DNA from: Actinomycetes bacterium | GTDB taxonomy: Bacteria > Actinomycetota > Acidimicrobiia > Acidimicrobiales > RAAP-2 | Assembly: GCA_021848365.1 (NCBI GenBank) | Contig: JAJZUS010000001.1 | Span: 186,001 to 250,000, forward strand | Direction: 5' to 3' | Length of the DNA: 64,000 nucleotides | Part shown: one piece after another, positions 48,710-57,036 of the stretch | How positions within the stretch are numbered: position 1 is the first letter of the stretch | Layout: each line of letters opens with the position of its first letter | Notes under the pieces: generated by a model | What the model was told of the DNA's origin: nothing | The model's input: the letters and a program-made list of their open reading frames with translations, nothing else | Database searches by the model: none | Position numbers and translations under genes: made by a program

Positions 48710-48715
48710 TACGGT
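48710..48715 (+). promoter_or_regulatory. Probable -10 of a leaderless transcript
   Basis: TACGGT with exactly 6 nt to the GTG at 48722, the start I chose for the metal ATPase. No good ribosome binding site is present. Confidence 0.45.
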
Positions 48716-48721
48716 GGGGAC

Positions 48722-51022
48722 GTGGTCGGTGATCGACGCACCTCGTCCGCGGCACTGGTGGGTCGTGGGTTCCTGCTCGTGGTCGCCCTCGCCCTCGCCC
48801 TCGGCATCGCGGCCCACCTCGTCGGACTGGGCCGTGTCGGGGATCTGCTGTGGATCGGGGCCGGTGCCGTCGGGATCGCCCAGTCGACCGTGACGATCGT
48901 GCGCGGCCTGCGGGCGGGCCACGTCGGTGTCGACGTCATTGCGCTGATGGCCCTCGTGGGAGCGATCGCCGTCGGGGAGTACCTGGCGGCGAGCGTGATC
49001 GCGGTGATGCTCGCCACGGGCCAGGCCCTCGAGGACTGGGCCACCGCTCGCGCTCGTCACGACCTCTCGGCGCTCATCGACCGCACCCCCTCGGTCGCCC
49101 ACCGCTACCGCGACGGGGCGCTCGAGAACGTGGCCCTGGCCGAGGTCCGTCCGGGCGAGACGGTGATGGTCGCGTCGGGCGAGGTCGTCCCCGTCGACGG
49201 CGTGGTGAGAACCGAGGGCGCGATCCTCGACGAGTCCGCCCTGACGGGCGAGCCGCTTCCCGTCTCGCGGGCGCCGGGCGAGCGGGTCGCGAGCGGCGTG
49301 GTGAACGCCGGGGCGCCCTTCGACCTGCTCGTGGTGTCCTCCGCCGCGGAGAGCACCTACAGCGGGATCATCCGCCTCGTGGCCGAGGCGGAGGCGACGC
49401 CGGCGCCCTTCGTCCGGATGGCCGATCGATTCGCCCTCGGATTCCTCGGCGTCACCCTGGCGGTGGCGGGCGTCGCGTGGTGGATCGGCGGCGCCGGGCG
49501 GGCGGTGGCGGTGCTGGTGGTGGCCACCCCCTGTCCCATGATCCTGGCGGCGCCGGCGGCCTTCGTCGCGGGCCTCTCGCGCGCCGCGCGACGCGGCATC
49601 ATCGTGAAGAGCGGCGCCGTCCTCGAGCGATTGGCGGGCGTGCGCACCCTGCTCCTCGACAAGACCGGCACCGTGACTCAGGGTCGTCCCGAGCTCGTCG
49701 AGATCGTGGTGGCGCCCGGGGCCCGGGTAGAGGAGGTCGTCTGGCTCGCGGCGTCGGTGGATCAGATGTCGCCGCACGTCGTCGCCGACTCGGTGGTGCG
49801 GGCCGCTCAGGGGAGTGAGCCCCTCACGGTGCCCACCGACGTCGAGGAGGTGGCGGGCCGTGGGATTCGGGGCCGGGTGGGCGCGCGACGGGTAGCCGTG
49901 GGCAACGAGGGGTGGGTCGGGATCACGACGTCGCCGGAGTGGGCTCGCCGGGCGCGTCGCCGGGCCCGGCGTGAGGGTTCGCTCACCGTGTACGTGGCCG
50001 TGGACGACGAGGCGCAGGGACTCCTCGTCTTCTCCGACCCTCTACGGCCCGACGCGGCGCGCACGATACGGAACCTTCGTCGAGCGGGCGTCGAGCGGGT
50101 CGTGATGATCACTGGCGATCGGCCCGAGGTCGCGACCTCGCTCGGCGCGATACTCGGCGCCGACGAGGTGTGGGCCGAGCAGTCGCCCGCCGACAAGCTC
50201 GCGGTGGTGCAGCGCGAGGCGCAACGCTCGTCGACCGCGATGGTCGGGGACGGGGTCAACGACGCGCCGGCTCTGGCCCTCGCGACGGTCGGAGTGGCCA
50301 TGGGAGCTCGAGGGTCGACGGCCGCGTCCGAAGCGGCCGACGTGGTCCTGGCAGTCGATCGCCTGGACCGTCTGAACGAGGCGATGATGCTGGCGCGTCG
50401 GACGCGGCGCATCGCCACTCAGAGCGTGGTCGCGGGTATGGCCCTATCGGGGGGCGCCATGGTCGCCGCCACCATCGGGTGGCTGCCGGCCGTCGTGGGC
50501 GCGATCCTGCAGGAGGGCATCGATGCCGCAGTGATCGTGAACGCCCTGCGCGCGCGTCACCCCGGCCGTCAGACGGTGACCTGGACCGACGGTGACACCC
50601 GCGTGAGCGAGCGGTTCCGGAACGAGCACCGGGCGGTCCGTCACGTCCTCGACGAGGTGCGTCGTGCCGCCGACACCCTGGACACGGCGGATCCCTCGGG
50701 CGCGTGGCGCACCGGGCGGACGATCTACGAGCGTCTGGCGACCGAGGTCCTGCCCCACGAGGAGGCGGAGCAGGCGGAGCTCTACCCCACCCTCGAACGG
50801 GTCCTCGGCGGGAGTGATCCCCTGGGCACCATGAGCCGCGCCCACGCCGAGATCGCCCATCAGATTCGACGACTCGGCCTCCTCCTCGACGAGATGGGCA
50901 CCGACGAGCCGGACGCCGATGGCGTCCTCGAGCTACGCAGCTCGCTCTACGGCCTGTACGCCATCCTCGAATTGCACACGGCCCAGGAGGAGGAGAACCT
51001 CCTCTCGCTCGCCGACGGGTGA
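48722..51022 (+). CDS. P1B-type heavy-metal ATPase fused to a hemerythrin domain
   Basis: 766 aa. Residues 1 to about 615 form a metal-transporting P-type ATPase: TGEPLPV actuator loop, membrane metal motif TPCPM (about 270), phosphorylated D313 in DKTGT, TGD and GDGVNDAPALA. There is no N-terminal metal-binding domain. Residues about 630-765 are a hemerythrin/HHE bundle with iron-ligand pattern NEHRAVRH, LPHEEAEQAELYP, MSRAHAEIAHQI and LHTAQEEENLL. The TPCPM motif does not fix the metal. The hemerythrin domain could sense oxygen, NO or iron and gate transport, or protect the pump. An upstream in-frame GTG (48650) is less likely. Confidence 0.85.
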   Translation: MVGDRRTSSAALVGRGFLLVVALALALGIAAHLVGLGRVGDLLWIGAGAVGIAQSTVTIVRGLRAGHVGVDVIALMALVGAIAVGEYLAASVIAVMLATGQALEDWATARARHDLSALIDRTPSVAHRYRDGALENVALAEVRPGETVMVASGEVVPVDGVVRTEGAILDESALTGEPLPVSRAPGERVASGVVNAGAPFDLLVVSSAAESTYSGIIRLVAEAEATPAPFVRMADRFALGFLGVTLAVAGVAWWIGGAGRAVAVLVVATPCPMILAAPAAFVAGLSRAARRGIIVKSGAVLERLAGVRTLLLDKTGTVTQGRPELVEIVVAPGARVEEVVWLAASVDQMSPHVVADSVVRAAQGSEPLTVPTDVEEVAGRGIRGRVGARRVAVGNEGWVGITTSPEWARRARRRARREGSLTVYVAVDDEAQGLLVFSDPLRPDAARTIRNLRRAGVERVVMITGDRPEVATSLGAILGADEVWAEQSPADKLAVVQREAQRSSTAMVGDGVNDAPALALATVGVAMGARGSTAASEAADVVLAVDRLDRLNEAMMLARRTRRIATQSVVAGMALSGGAMVAATIGWLPAVVGAILQEGIDAAVIVNALRARHPGRQTVTWTDGDTRVSERFRNEHRAVRHVLDEVRRAADTLDTADPSGAWRTGRTIYERLATEVLPHEEAEQAELYPTLERVLGGSDPLGTMSRAHAEIAHQIRRLGLLLDEMGTDEPDADGVLELRSSLYGLYAILELHTAQEEENLLSLADG

Positions 51023-51070
51023 GGGCGACGGCCGGGTCTTAAGTCCCGGGACCTCGATCAGCGTCCCACG

Positions 51071-51076
51071 TAGGGT
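51071..51076 (+). promoter_or_regulatory. Possible -10 for the ABC exporter pair
   Basis: TAGGGT, 8 nt before the ATG at 51085, again with little or no room for a leader. Confidence 0.4.
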
Positions 51077-51084
51077 GGCGGTGG

Positions 51085-52812
51085 ATGTTGCTACGCCTCC
51101 TCCGCCCGTACCTGCGGCCCCGCGCGGGCTCGATCGGGCTCGTTGTCGTCCTGCTCGTGGCCCAGACCCTCGGCAACCTCTACCTCCCCAACCTCAACGC
51201 GGACCTCATCAACGGGGGCGTCGTCACCGGCAACCTCCACTACATCTGGGTGACGGGGGCGTGGATGCTCGGCATCACCCTGATGATCAGCGCCGTGGCC
51301 GTCACGGGTATCTACTGGGCCTCGCGCATCGCGATGGCCGTCGGCGCGGACCTACGCGGCGCGGTCTTTCGCGCCGTGCAGGAGTTCTCGTTGGGCGACA
51401 TGAACGAGTTCGGCACCCCCTCGCTCATCACGCGCAACACGAACGACATCCAGCAGATCCAGATCTTCCTGCAGGTGGCCCTCACGATGATGGTGATCGC
51501 GCCGATCATGATGGTCGGCGGCATGGTCTTCGCGATCCACGAGGACGCACGCCTCCTGCCACTGCTCGCGGTGGCGGTTCCCCTGATGGTCGGCTTCCTC
51601 GCGTTGATGATGTCCCGCGTCGTCCCGCGCTTTCGCATGATGCAGACGAGGATCGACCGGATCACCCAGGTCCTGCGTGAGCAGATCACCGGGGTTCGCG
51701 TGATCCGGGCCTTCGTGCGCGGCGGCGACGAGGCCACCCGATTCGACGGGGCGAACGCCGACCTCACGGCTACCACGCTCTCGGTGAACCGGCTCTTCGC
51801 GTTGATGATGCCCGTGATGATGGTGATCCTCAACCTGAGCAGCGTGGCCGTGATGTGGTTCGGCGGACGGCTCGCGGCGGGGGGGTCCCTCTCGATCGGG
51901 AATCTGACGGCCTTCCTCTCCTACATCCTCCAGATCCTGATCTCCGTGATGATGGCGACGATGCTCGCCATCCTCGTCCCCCGGGCGATGGCGAGCGCGG
52001 AGCGCATCGGACAGGTCCTCGCAACTCGTCCCTCGATCGTCGATCCGCCGACGCCGCGTCGCCCGACGCGCCTCGACGGCGCGGTCGCGTTCGAGGGCGT
52101 CTCCTTCTCCTATCCCGGTAGCGAGCGACCGGTCCTCGAGGATCTCGACTTCCGCTTCGAGCCGGGACGCACCAGCGCGGTCATCGGGGGAACGGGATCC
52201 GGTAAGTCGACTCTGCTGAACCTCATCCCACGGTTCCTCGACGTGAGCGACGGCGTGGTTCGCGTCAGCGGGCTCGACGTTCGCGAGTGGGCGCGCGAAG
52301 ACCTGTGGTCGGGCATCGGGCTCGTACCCCAGGCCGCCTTCCTGTTCCGGGGCACCGTGGCGAGCAATCTCCGGGTCGGTCGGCCCGAGGCGACGGACGA
52401 CGAGCTCTGGCGAGCACTCACCATCGCCCAAGCCCACGACTTCGTCGCCGCGATGTCGGGTGGCCTTGACGCCCCCATCGACCAAGGCGGGACCAACGTC
52501 TCCGGTGGTCAGCGCCAGCGGCTGGCGATCGCCCGGGCCCTCGTGAAGCGGCCCGCCCTCTACCTGTTCGACGACTGCTTCTCCGCTCTCGACGCGGAAA
52601 CCGACGCCCGGCTGCGTGCCGCCCTCGCCGAGGCCACCGCCGAGGCGACGGTCGTCATCGTCGCCCAGCGCGTCTCGACGATCATGCACGCCGACGAGAT
52701 CGTCGTCCTCGACGAGGGTCGGGTCGTCGGGGTGGGGGGCCACGCCGACCTTCTGGACTCGTGTCCGGAGTACCGGGAGATCGTCACCTCACAGTTGGGG
52801 GCCGTCGCGTGA
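51085..52812 (+). CDS. Heterodimeric ABC exporter, subunit with degenerate ATPase site
   Basis: 575-aa half transporter: six helices (1 to about 310) then an ATPase domain. Walker A GGTGSGKST (about 367), signature NVSGGQRQR (canonical), but Walker B is LFDDC with Asp instead of the catalytic Glu (about residue 497). This matches the TM287-type half of heterodimeric exporters. Its partner is the next gene, which starts in the GTGA overlap. Substrates of such pairs include drugs, lipids and peptides. Confidence 0.92.
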   Translation: MLLRLLRPYLRPRAGSIGLVVVLLVAQTLGNLYLPNLNADLINGGVVTGNLHYIWVTGAWMLGITLMISAVAVTGIYWASRIAMAVGADLRGAVFRAVQEFSLGDMNEFGTPSLITRNTNDIQQIQIFLQVALTMMVIAPIMMVGGMVFAIHEDARLLPLLAVAVPLMVGFLALMMSRVVPRFRMMQTRIDRITQVLREQITGVRVIRAFVRGGDEATRFDGANADLTATTLSVNRLFALMMPVMMVILNLSSVAVMWFGGRLAAGGSLSIGNLTAFLSYILQILISVMMATMLAILVPRAMASAERIGQVLATRPSIVDPPTPRRPTRLDGAVAFEGVSFSYPGSERPVLEDLDFRFEPGRTSAVIGGTGSGKSTLLNLIPRFLDVSDGVVRVSGLDVREWAREDLWSGIGLVPQAAFLFRGTVASNLRVGRPEATDDELWRALTIAQAHDFVAAMSGGLDAPIDQGGTNVSGGQRQRLAIARALVKRPALYLFDDCFSALDAETDARLRAALAEATAEATVVIVAQRVSTIMHADEIVVLDEGRVVGVGGHADLLDSCPEYREIVTSQLGAVA

Positions 52813-54749
52813 GCATGGGCGGCGGACCGGGTGGTGCCCTGCGGGCCGGCGTGGGACCGGGCGTCGCGCCGGGTGGGCCGGACGTCAACCTCCGCGCGGC
52901 GCTCTCGCGACTCCTGCGCCGGCTCGCCCCCGAGCGGGCGGCGATGGTGGCGGCCGTTCTCTTCGGGGCCGCCGCGGTCGCGGCGAACGTGAGCGGCCCT
53001 TGGATTCTCGGGCGCGCGACCAACGTGCTCTTCAACGGGATCGTGAGCCAGCACCTGCCCGCGGGATTCACGAAGGCCCAGGCCATCGCGGCCCTGCGCG
53101 CCCAGGGCAAGAGACAGATCGCCCAGATGCTCTCGACCCTCTCGCTCACGCCCGGGCACGGCGTGGACCTCACGCGTCTCGGCCAGATCCTGGGGCTCGC
53201 GGCTCTCGCCTACCTCGCCGGGTCGGCGCTCACGTACGCCCAGGGCTACCTCATGGCGGGGGTGGCGCAGCGCTCGATGTACCGACTGCGTCGGGAGGTC
53301 GAGGAGAAGCTCGCGCGACTCCCGCTGCGCTACTTCGACTCGCATCCTCACGGGGACGTGCTGAGCCGAGTTACCAACGACATCGACAACCTCACGACCA
53401 CGCTGCAACAGGGCCTCAGCCAGCTCCTGACGTCGGTGCTCACCGTGATCGGCGTCCTCGCGATGATGCTCTGGATCTCGCCCCTGCTGGCCGCGATCGC
53501 GGTCATCACGATCCCGATCGCGATCGCGCTCACCCTCCTCATCGCCCGTCGCAGCCAGCGACACTTCGCCAACCAGTGGCGCGAGACCGGAGGTCTCAAC
53601 TCGATCGTCGAGGAGACCCACACCGGTCACTCTCTGGTCCAGGTCTTCGGCCGTCGTCGCGCCGCGACGGCCGAGTTCGACGAGGTGAACGACCGGCTGT
53701 ACCAGGCGAGCTTCCGCGCCCAGTTCCTCTCGGGGGTCATCCAGCCCACGATGCAGTTCGTCTCCAACCTCAACTACGTGGCGATCGCCGTGATCGGCGG
53801 CTACCGCGTCGCGTCGGGACTTTTGTCGCTCGGCGACGTGACCGCCTTCATCCAGTACACGCGACAGTTCACGATGCCCCTCACGCAGATCGCCGGGCAG
53901 ATGAACATGCTCCAGTCGGGTTTGGCCTCCGCCGAACGTGTCTTCGAGTTTCTCGACGCCGCGGAGGAGACCGTCGACCGACCGTCGACCCCGCCGGTCG
54001 CGGGTCGGGGTGCGATCTCCCTCGAGCACGTGAGCTTCCGCTACGACCCCGCCATCCCCCTGATCGAGGACTTCACGCTGGACGTCGCCCCGGGCGAGAC
54101 CGTCGCCATCGTCGGCCCGACGGGCGCGGGCAAGACCACCATGGTCAACCTGCTGATCCGCTTCTACGAGATCGATGGGGGGCACATCGTCCTCGACGGC
54201 GAGGACTATCGCGACCTCACCCGCGACGAGGTGCGCCGGCACTTCGCGATGGTCCTCCAGGACACGTGGCTCTTCGCCGGGACGGTGCGCGAGAACATCG
54301 CCTACGGTCGGCCGGGCGCCACGGCCGACGAGGTCGTGGCGGCCGCGCGAGCGGCTCACGCGGACGGGTTCATCCGTACCATGCCCCACGGCTACGACAC
54401 GGTCCTCGGTGACGACAGCGCCAACGTCTCGGCGGGTCAGCGACAGCTGCTCACCATCGCCCGTGCCTTCCTCGCCGATCCCGACATCCTCATCCTCGAC
54501 GAGGCGACCAGCAGCGTCGACACCCGTACCGAGGTCCTCATCCAACGCGCCATGGGCGACCTTCGACGAGAGCGGACGAGTTTCGTCATCGCCCACCGGC
54601 TGTCGACGATTCGCGACGCCGACGTGATCCTCGTGATGGAGCACGGTCGGGTCGTCGAGCACGGTCGTCACGCGGAGCTGCTGGCCGCGGGCGGCGCCTA
54701 CCACCGCCTCTACGCCAGCCAGTTCACGGAGGCTGATCCCGCCGCGTGA
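52809..54749 (+). CDS. Heterodimeric ABC exporter, catalytically competent subunit
   Basis: 646 aa from the GTG at 52809. A Gly/Pro/Arg-rich N-terminus and an insert between helices 1 and 2 (about 80-145) enlarge it. The ATPase domain has GPTGAGKTT and Walker B ILILDEATSS with catalytic Glu565, but its signature reads NVSAGQRQ instead of LSGGQ. This is complementary to the first subunit: one competent and one degenerate composite site. GTGA overlap with the previous gene couples their synthesis. A start at the ATG at 52815 is also possible. Confidence 0.92.
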   Translation: MSMGGGPGGALRAGVGPGVAPGGPDVNLRAALSRLLRRLAPERAAMVAAVLFGAAAVAANVSGPWILGRATNVLFNGIVSQHLPAGFTKAQAIAALRAQGKRQIAQMLSTLSLTPGHGVDLTRLGQILGLAALAYLAGSALTYAQGYLMAGVAQRSMYRLRREVEEKLARLPLRYFDSHPHGDVLSRVTNDIDNLTTTLQQGLSQLLTSVLTVIGVLAMMLWISPLLAAIAVITIPIAIALTLLIARRSQRHFANQWRETGGLNSIVEETHTGHSLVQVFGRRRAATAEFDEVNDRLYQASFRAQFLSGVIQPTMQFVSNLNYVAIAVIGGYRVASGLLSLGDVTAFIQYTRQFTMPLTQIAGQMNMLQSGLASAERVFEFLDAAEETVDRPSTPPVAGRGAISLEHVSFRYDPAIPLIEDFTLDVAPGETVAIVGPTGAGKTTMVNLLIRFYEIDGGHIVLDGEDYRDLTRDEVRRHFAMVLQDTWLFAGTVRENIAYGRPGATADEVVAAARAAHADGFIRTMPHGYDTVLGDDSANVSAGQRQLLTIARAFLADPDILILDEATSSVDTRTEVLIQRAMGDLRRERTSFVIAHRLSTIRDADVILVMEHGRVVEHGRHAELLAAGGAYHRLYASQFTEADPAA

Positions 54750-54843
54750 CGCGGCGGTGCGCTGTTCGCCCGGCGTCGCGTGGATAGGTGAGGACGATGT
54801 CCCGACTCGGAAAGTCCCATTGGACGCCCCGGGAACCCCGGGA

Positions 54844-54849
54844 TACCGT
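54844..54849 (+). promoter_or_regulatory. Probable -10 element for hsp20
   Basis: TACCGT, giving a transcript start near 54856 and a leader of about 57 nt. I see no HAIR or CIRCE operator. Confidence 0.4.
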
Positions 54850-54867
54850 GCGCGTGGGAGCGGCGAT

Positions 54868-54903
54868 CCGCCCCGCCGGGGCGGTCCTCTCCCGGAGTGG
54901 AGG
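54868..54903 (+). promoter_or_regulatory. Possible RNA thermometer in the hsp20 leader
   Basis: Two adjacent stems: CCGCCCC-GCC-GGGGCGG (54868-54884), then 54888-54903 where UCUCC pairs with the Shine-Dalgarno GGAGG around the 6-nt loop CGGAGU. The weak second stem would hide the ribosome binding site and melt on heating. This is inferred from sequence only. Confidence 0.35.
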
Positions 54904-54912
54904 TTGACAGAA

Positions 54913-55359
54913 ATGACCGACACCAAGATGGTGAAGCACCACGATGCGGCGTCCGGATCCACACTCTTCCCGTGGATGTCCCGGCAGTGGCTCGACGACA
55001 TCTTCCACGACGGGTTCAGTCGGCCGATGTTCGCGATCGAGGAGTTCCGCGAGGGGAACGAGATGGTCATCCGCGCGGAGTTGCCCGGGGTCGACCCGGA
55101 CCGGGACGTCGAGCTCGAGGTCATCGACGACACCCTCGTGATCTCGGCCGAGAAGACGCGGACGCACGAGCACGACGACGACGGGTGGCACCGCAGCGAG
55201 TTCCGGTACGGATCGCTGACGAGGGTGGTCTCCCTGCCGCGCGGGGCGAAGGAGAGCGACATCGTCGCCCGGTACACGGACGGCGTCTTGGAGGTTCGGG
55301 TTCCCGTGCCTCAAGTGAAGGGCGGCGGCCCGCACAAGATCGAGGTGCGCCGCTCCTGA
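54913..55359 (+). CDS. Hsp20/alpha-crystallin small heat shock protein
   Basis: 148 aa. The alpha-crystallin domain spans about 40-140 (IRAELPGVDPDRDVELEV, then GVLEVRVPVPQV), with a short N-terminal arm and a brief C-terminal tail. Family members are ATP-independent chaperones that hold unfolded proteins. ATG at 54913 is preceded by GGAGG at a 9-nt spacing. The longer open frame to 54757 would begin before the promoter. Confidence 0.93.
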   Translation: MTDTKMVKHHDAASGSTLFPWMSRQWLDDIFHDGFSRPMFAIEEFREGNEMVIRAELPGVDPDRDVELEVIDDTLVISAEKTRTHEHDDDGWHRSEFRYGSLTRVVSLPRGAKESDIVARYTDGVLEVRVPVPQVKGGGPHKIEVRRS

Positions 55360-55483
55360 GAGCGAGGATCCTGCTGTGCCGGTCCGCGCCGAGATCGTCG
55401 CGTGATCGGAGTTAGTTCGTCGTCGATGCCGTCGGGATTCGCCCCGGCGGCGTCGGCGTGCGGCGCGCCGGTGTCTCGAAGCG

Positions 55484-56068
55484 TCAGGTCGGGCGAGCGA
55501 GGGCCTCGAGGGTCGTCGGACCGGTGAAGACGTGCGCCTCGAGTCCGAGGGCCCGCGCCGCGTCGATGTTCTCGGCTCGGTCGTCGACGAAGATGACGTC
55601 ACCGGGGTCGGCGCCGAGGGCCGCGAGGGTGACGTGATAGATCGCCGACTCGGGCTTGAGGAGGCCGAGCCGCCCGCTGAAGATTCGCGTCTCGAACGGA
55701 GCGAGCCAGGCGAGCCGTTCGAGCCCGTCGGCGAGTGGCGCGGGGGCGTTCGAGAGGATCGCCAGTCGATGGCCGTCGTGGGCGAGACGGTGGACGGCCG
55801 CGAGCGAGGCCTCGTTGGGTCGGCTCCACATGGTGGCGTCGCACTCGAGCAGTCGTTCGATGGTCGTCGGCGGGATGCGGGTGCCGAGGACGCGCGACCA
55901 GTACTCGTCCGTGGTGACCGTCCCCCGGTCGTACTCCGGTCGGTGGGCCCAGTACTCGGACCAGAAGGCGTCGCCCGTGACGCCGGCCGCCACCTCGAGG
56001 GCGTCACGGTCGGCCGGTGAGGGGGCGAGGGAGAGGACCTCGCCGTAGTCGCAGAGGAGCCAGGTCAC
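55484..56068 (-). CDS. HAD-superfamily phosphatase-like hydrolase
   Basis: 194 aa. Motif I CDYGEVLS (D7 nucleophile, Gly-type second position), motif II ILSNAP, motif III Lys in GLLKPESAIY and motif IV VIFVDDRAENIDAA: a subfamily IA HAD protein. Substrate unknown. GTG start at 56068 with AAAGGA five bases upstream. A minus-strand TAGCGT (56121-56126) could be its own -10, so it need not depend on the heliorhodopsin gene. Confidence 0.88.
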   Translation of the reverse strand: MTWLLCDYGEVLSLAPSPADRDALEVAAGVTGDAFWSEYWAHRPEYDRGTVTTDEYWSRVLGTRIPPTTIERLLECDATMWSRPNEASLAAVHRLAHDGHRLAILSNAPAPLADGLERLAWLAPFETRIFSGRLGLLKPESAIYHVTLAALGADPGDVIFVDDRAENIDAARALGLEAHVFTGPTTLEALARPT

Positions 56069-56142
56069 GGGAGTCCTTTCGCGGAGTGGTCGACGCGGCG
56101 CGACGCGGCCGCCGCGTACGACGCTAGGCGTTCGTCGCGTAC

Positions 56143-56160
56143 CGCCGCCCGTGGGCGGCG
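56143..56160. terminator. GC-rich hairpin after the heliorhodopsin gene
   Basis: CGCCGCCC-GT-GGGCGGCG, 9 nt beyond the heliorhodopsin stop. It lacks a U-tract, so it is at best a weak terminator separating that gene from the HAD gene. Confidence 0.35.
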
Positions 56161-56169
56161 ACGGTCGGC

Positions 56170-56928
56170 TCAGTGGGGGGTCGGGGACGCCAGGGTCGAG
56201 GCGAAGACCTGCCACGCGAGGAGGGACTTCGCGACGAAGCTGAGGACGATGTAGGTGCGCTCGCCCACCAGGTAGTCCGCGAAGCGCCCGACCCGGCGGT
56301 ACTGGAGGTACTGGACGACGGCAAAGCAGCCGAAGAGGACGAAGATCGAGACGTAGATGCCGTAGACGAATCCGGGAGCGTGCTGGTGCGCGCCGGGGGC
56401 GAAGAGATAGATGCCGAGGGCGATCCACGGGACGGCCCCGGCGACGCTGCCGAGCCAGAACGGCTGCAGCGATCCGCCGGGGTGCTCGTAACGCTCCTGC
56501 ATCCAACCGAATCCGATCATGGCCGCGTTGGCGCCGGCCAGGGCGAGGAGCGCCGCGACGTCGGAGATTCCCGTCAATTGGGCGATGGCCACGATCATCA
56601 CCGTCGCCGAGAGCGAGTACTCGATCCACCGGTAGGGGTTGCGCTGCCTGTCGAGGTCGGCCAGGTAGCGCGACGCGAGGGGTCCGGCCACGGCGCCGTG
56701 GGCTAGGGCGGAGAGCCCGAAGAAGAGGGCGATCCACAGTGCCATCGGCACCGAGCCGTAGGTGACCACCTCGTAGCGACCCGATCCGGGAGCCCCCGCC
56801 ATGTAGCGCGCGGTGACCGGCAGCGAGAATCCGTTCGCGAGCGCGAGGACCGCGATGCCCGAGGCCAGGTGCAGCAGTCCCGCCGCCGCGTTGAGTCGGC
56901 GCAGGCGACGTCCCATCGTGTTCTCCAT
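56170..56928 (-). CDS. Heliorhodopsin
   Basis: 252-aa, seven-helix retinal protein. The last helix carries LSFVAKSLLAWQVF with the Schiff-base lysine K234, and helix C carries WIEYSLSATVMIV with counter-ion candidate E103. ALANGFSLPVTARY, GANAAMIGFGWMQERYEHP, PGFVYGIYVS and QYLQYRR match heliorhodopsin landmarks. Heliorhodopsins have inverted topology (N-terminus inside) and no confirmed pump activity in most cases; a signalling or enzyme-regulating role is proposed. ATG at 56928 has AAGGAGG six bases upstream. No retinal-forming dioxygenase is visible in the window. Confidence 0.93.
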   Translation of the reverse strand: MENTMGRRLRRLNAAAGLLHLASGIAVLALANGFSLPVTARYMAGAPGSGRYEVVTYGSVPMALWIALFFGLSALAHGAVAGPLASRYLADLDRQRNPYRWIEYSLSATVMIVAIAQLTGISDVAALLALAGANAAMIGFGWMQERYEHPGGSLQPFWLGSVAGAVPWIALGIYLFAPGAHQHAPGFVYGIYVSIFVLFGCFAVVQYLQYRRVGRFADYLVGERTYIVLSFVAKSLLAWQVFASTLASPTPH

Positions 56929-57036
56929 GGCGACCTCCTTCGGTGACCCCCCGTCCATCTTGCCGGGACCCGGTCCGACGGGGCGCCCGGCGCGGGGAGG
57001 GACGTCGGGCGCGTCGCGGCCTGATAGACCTCCGGG

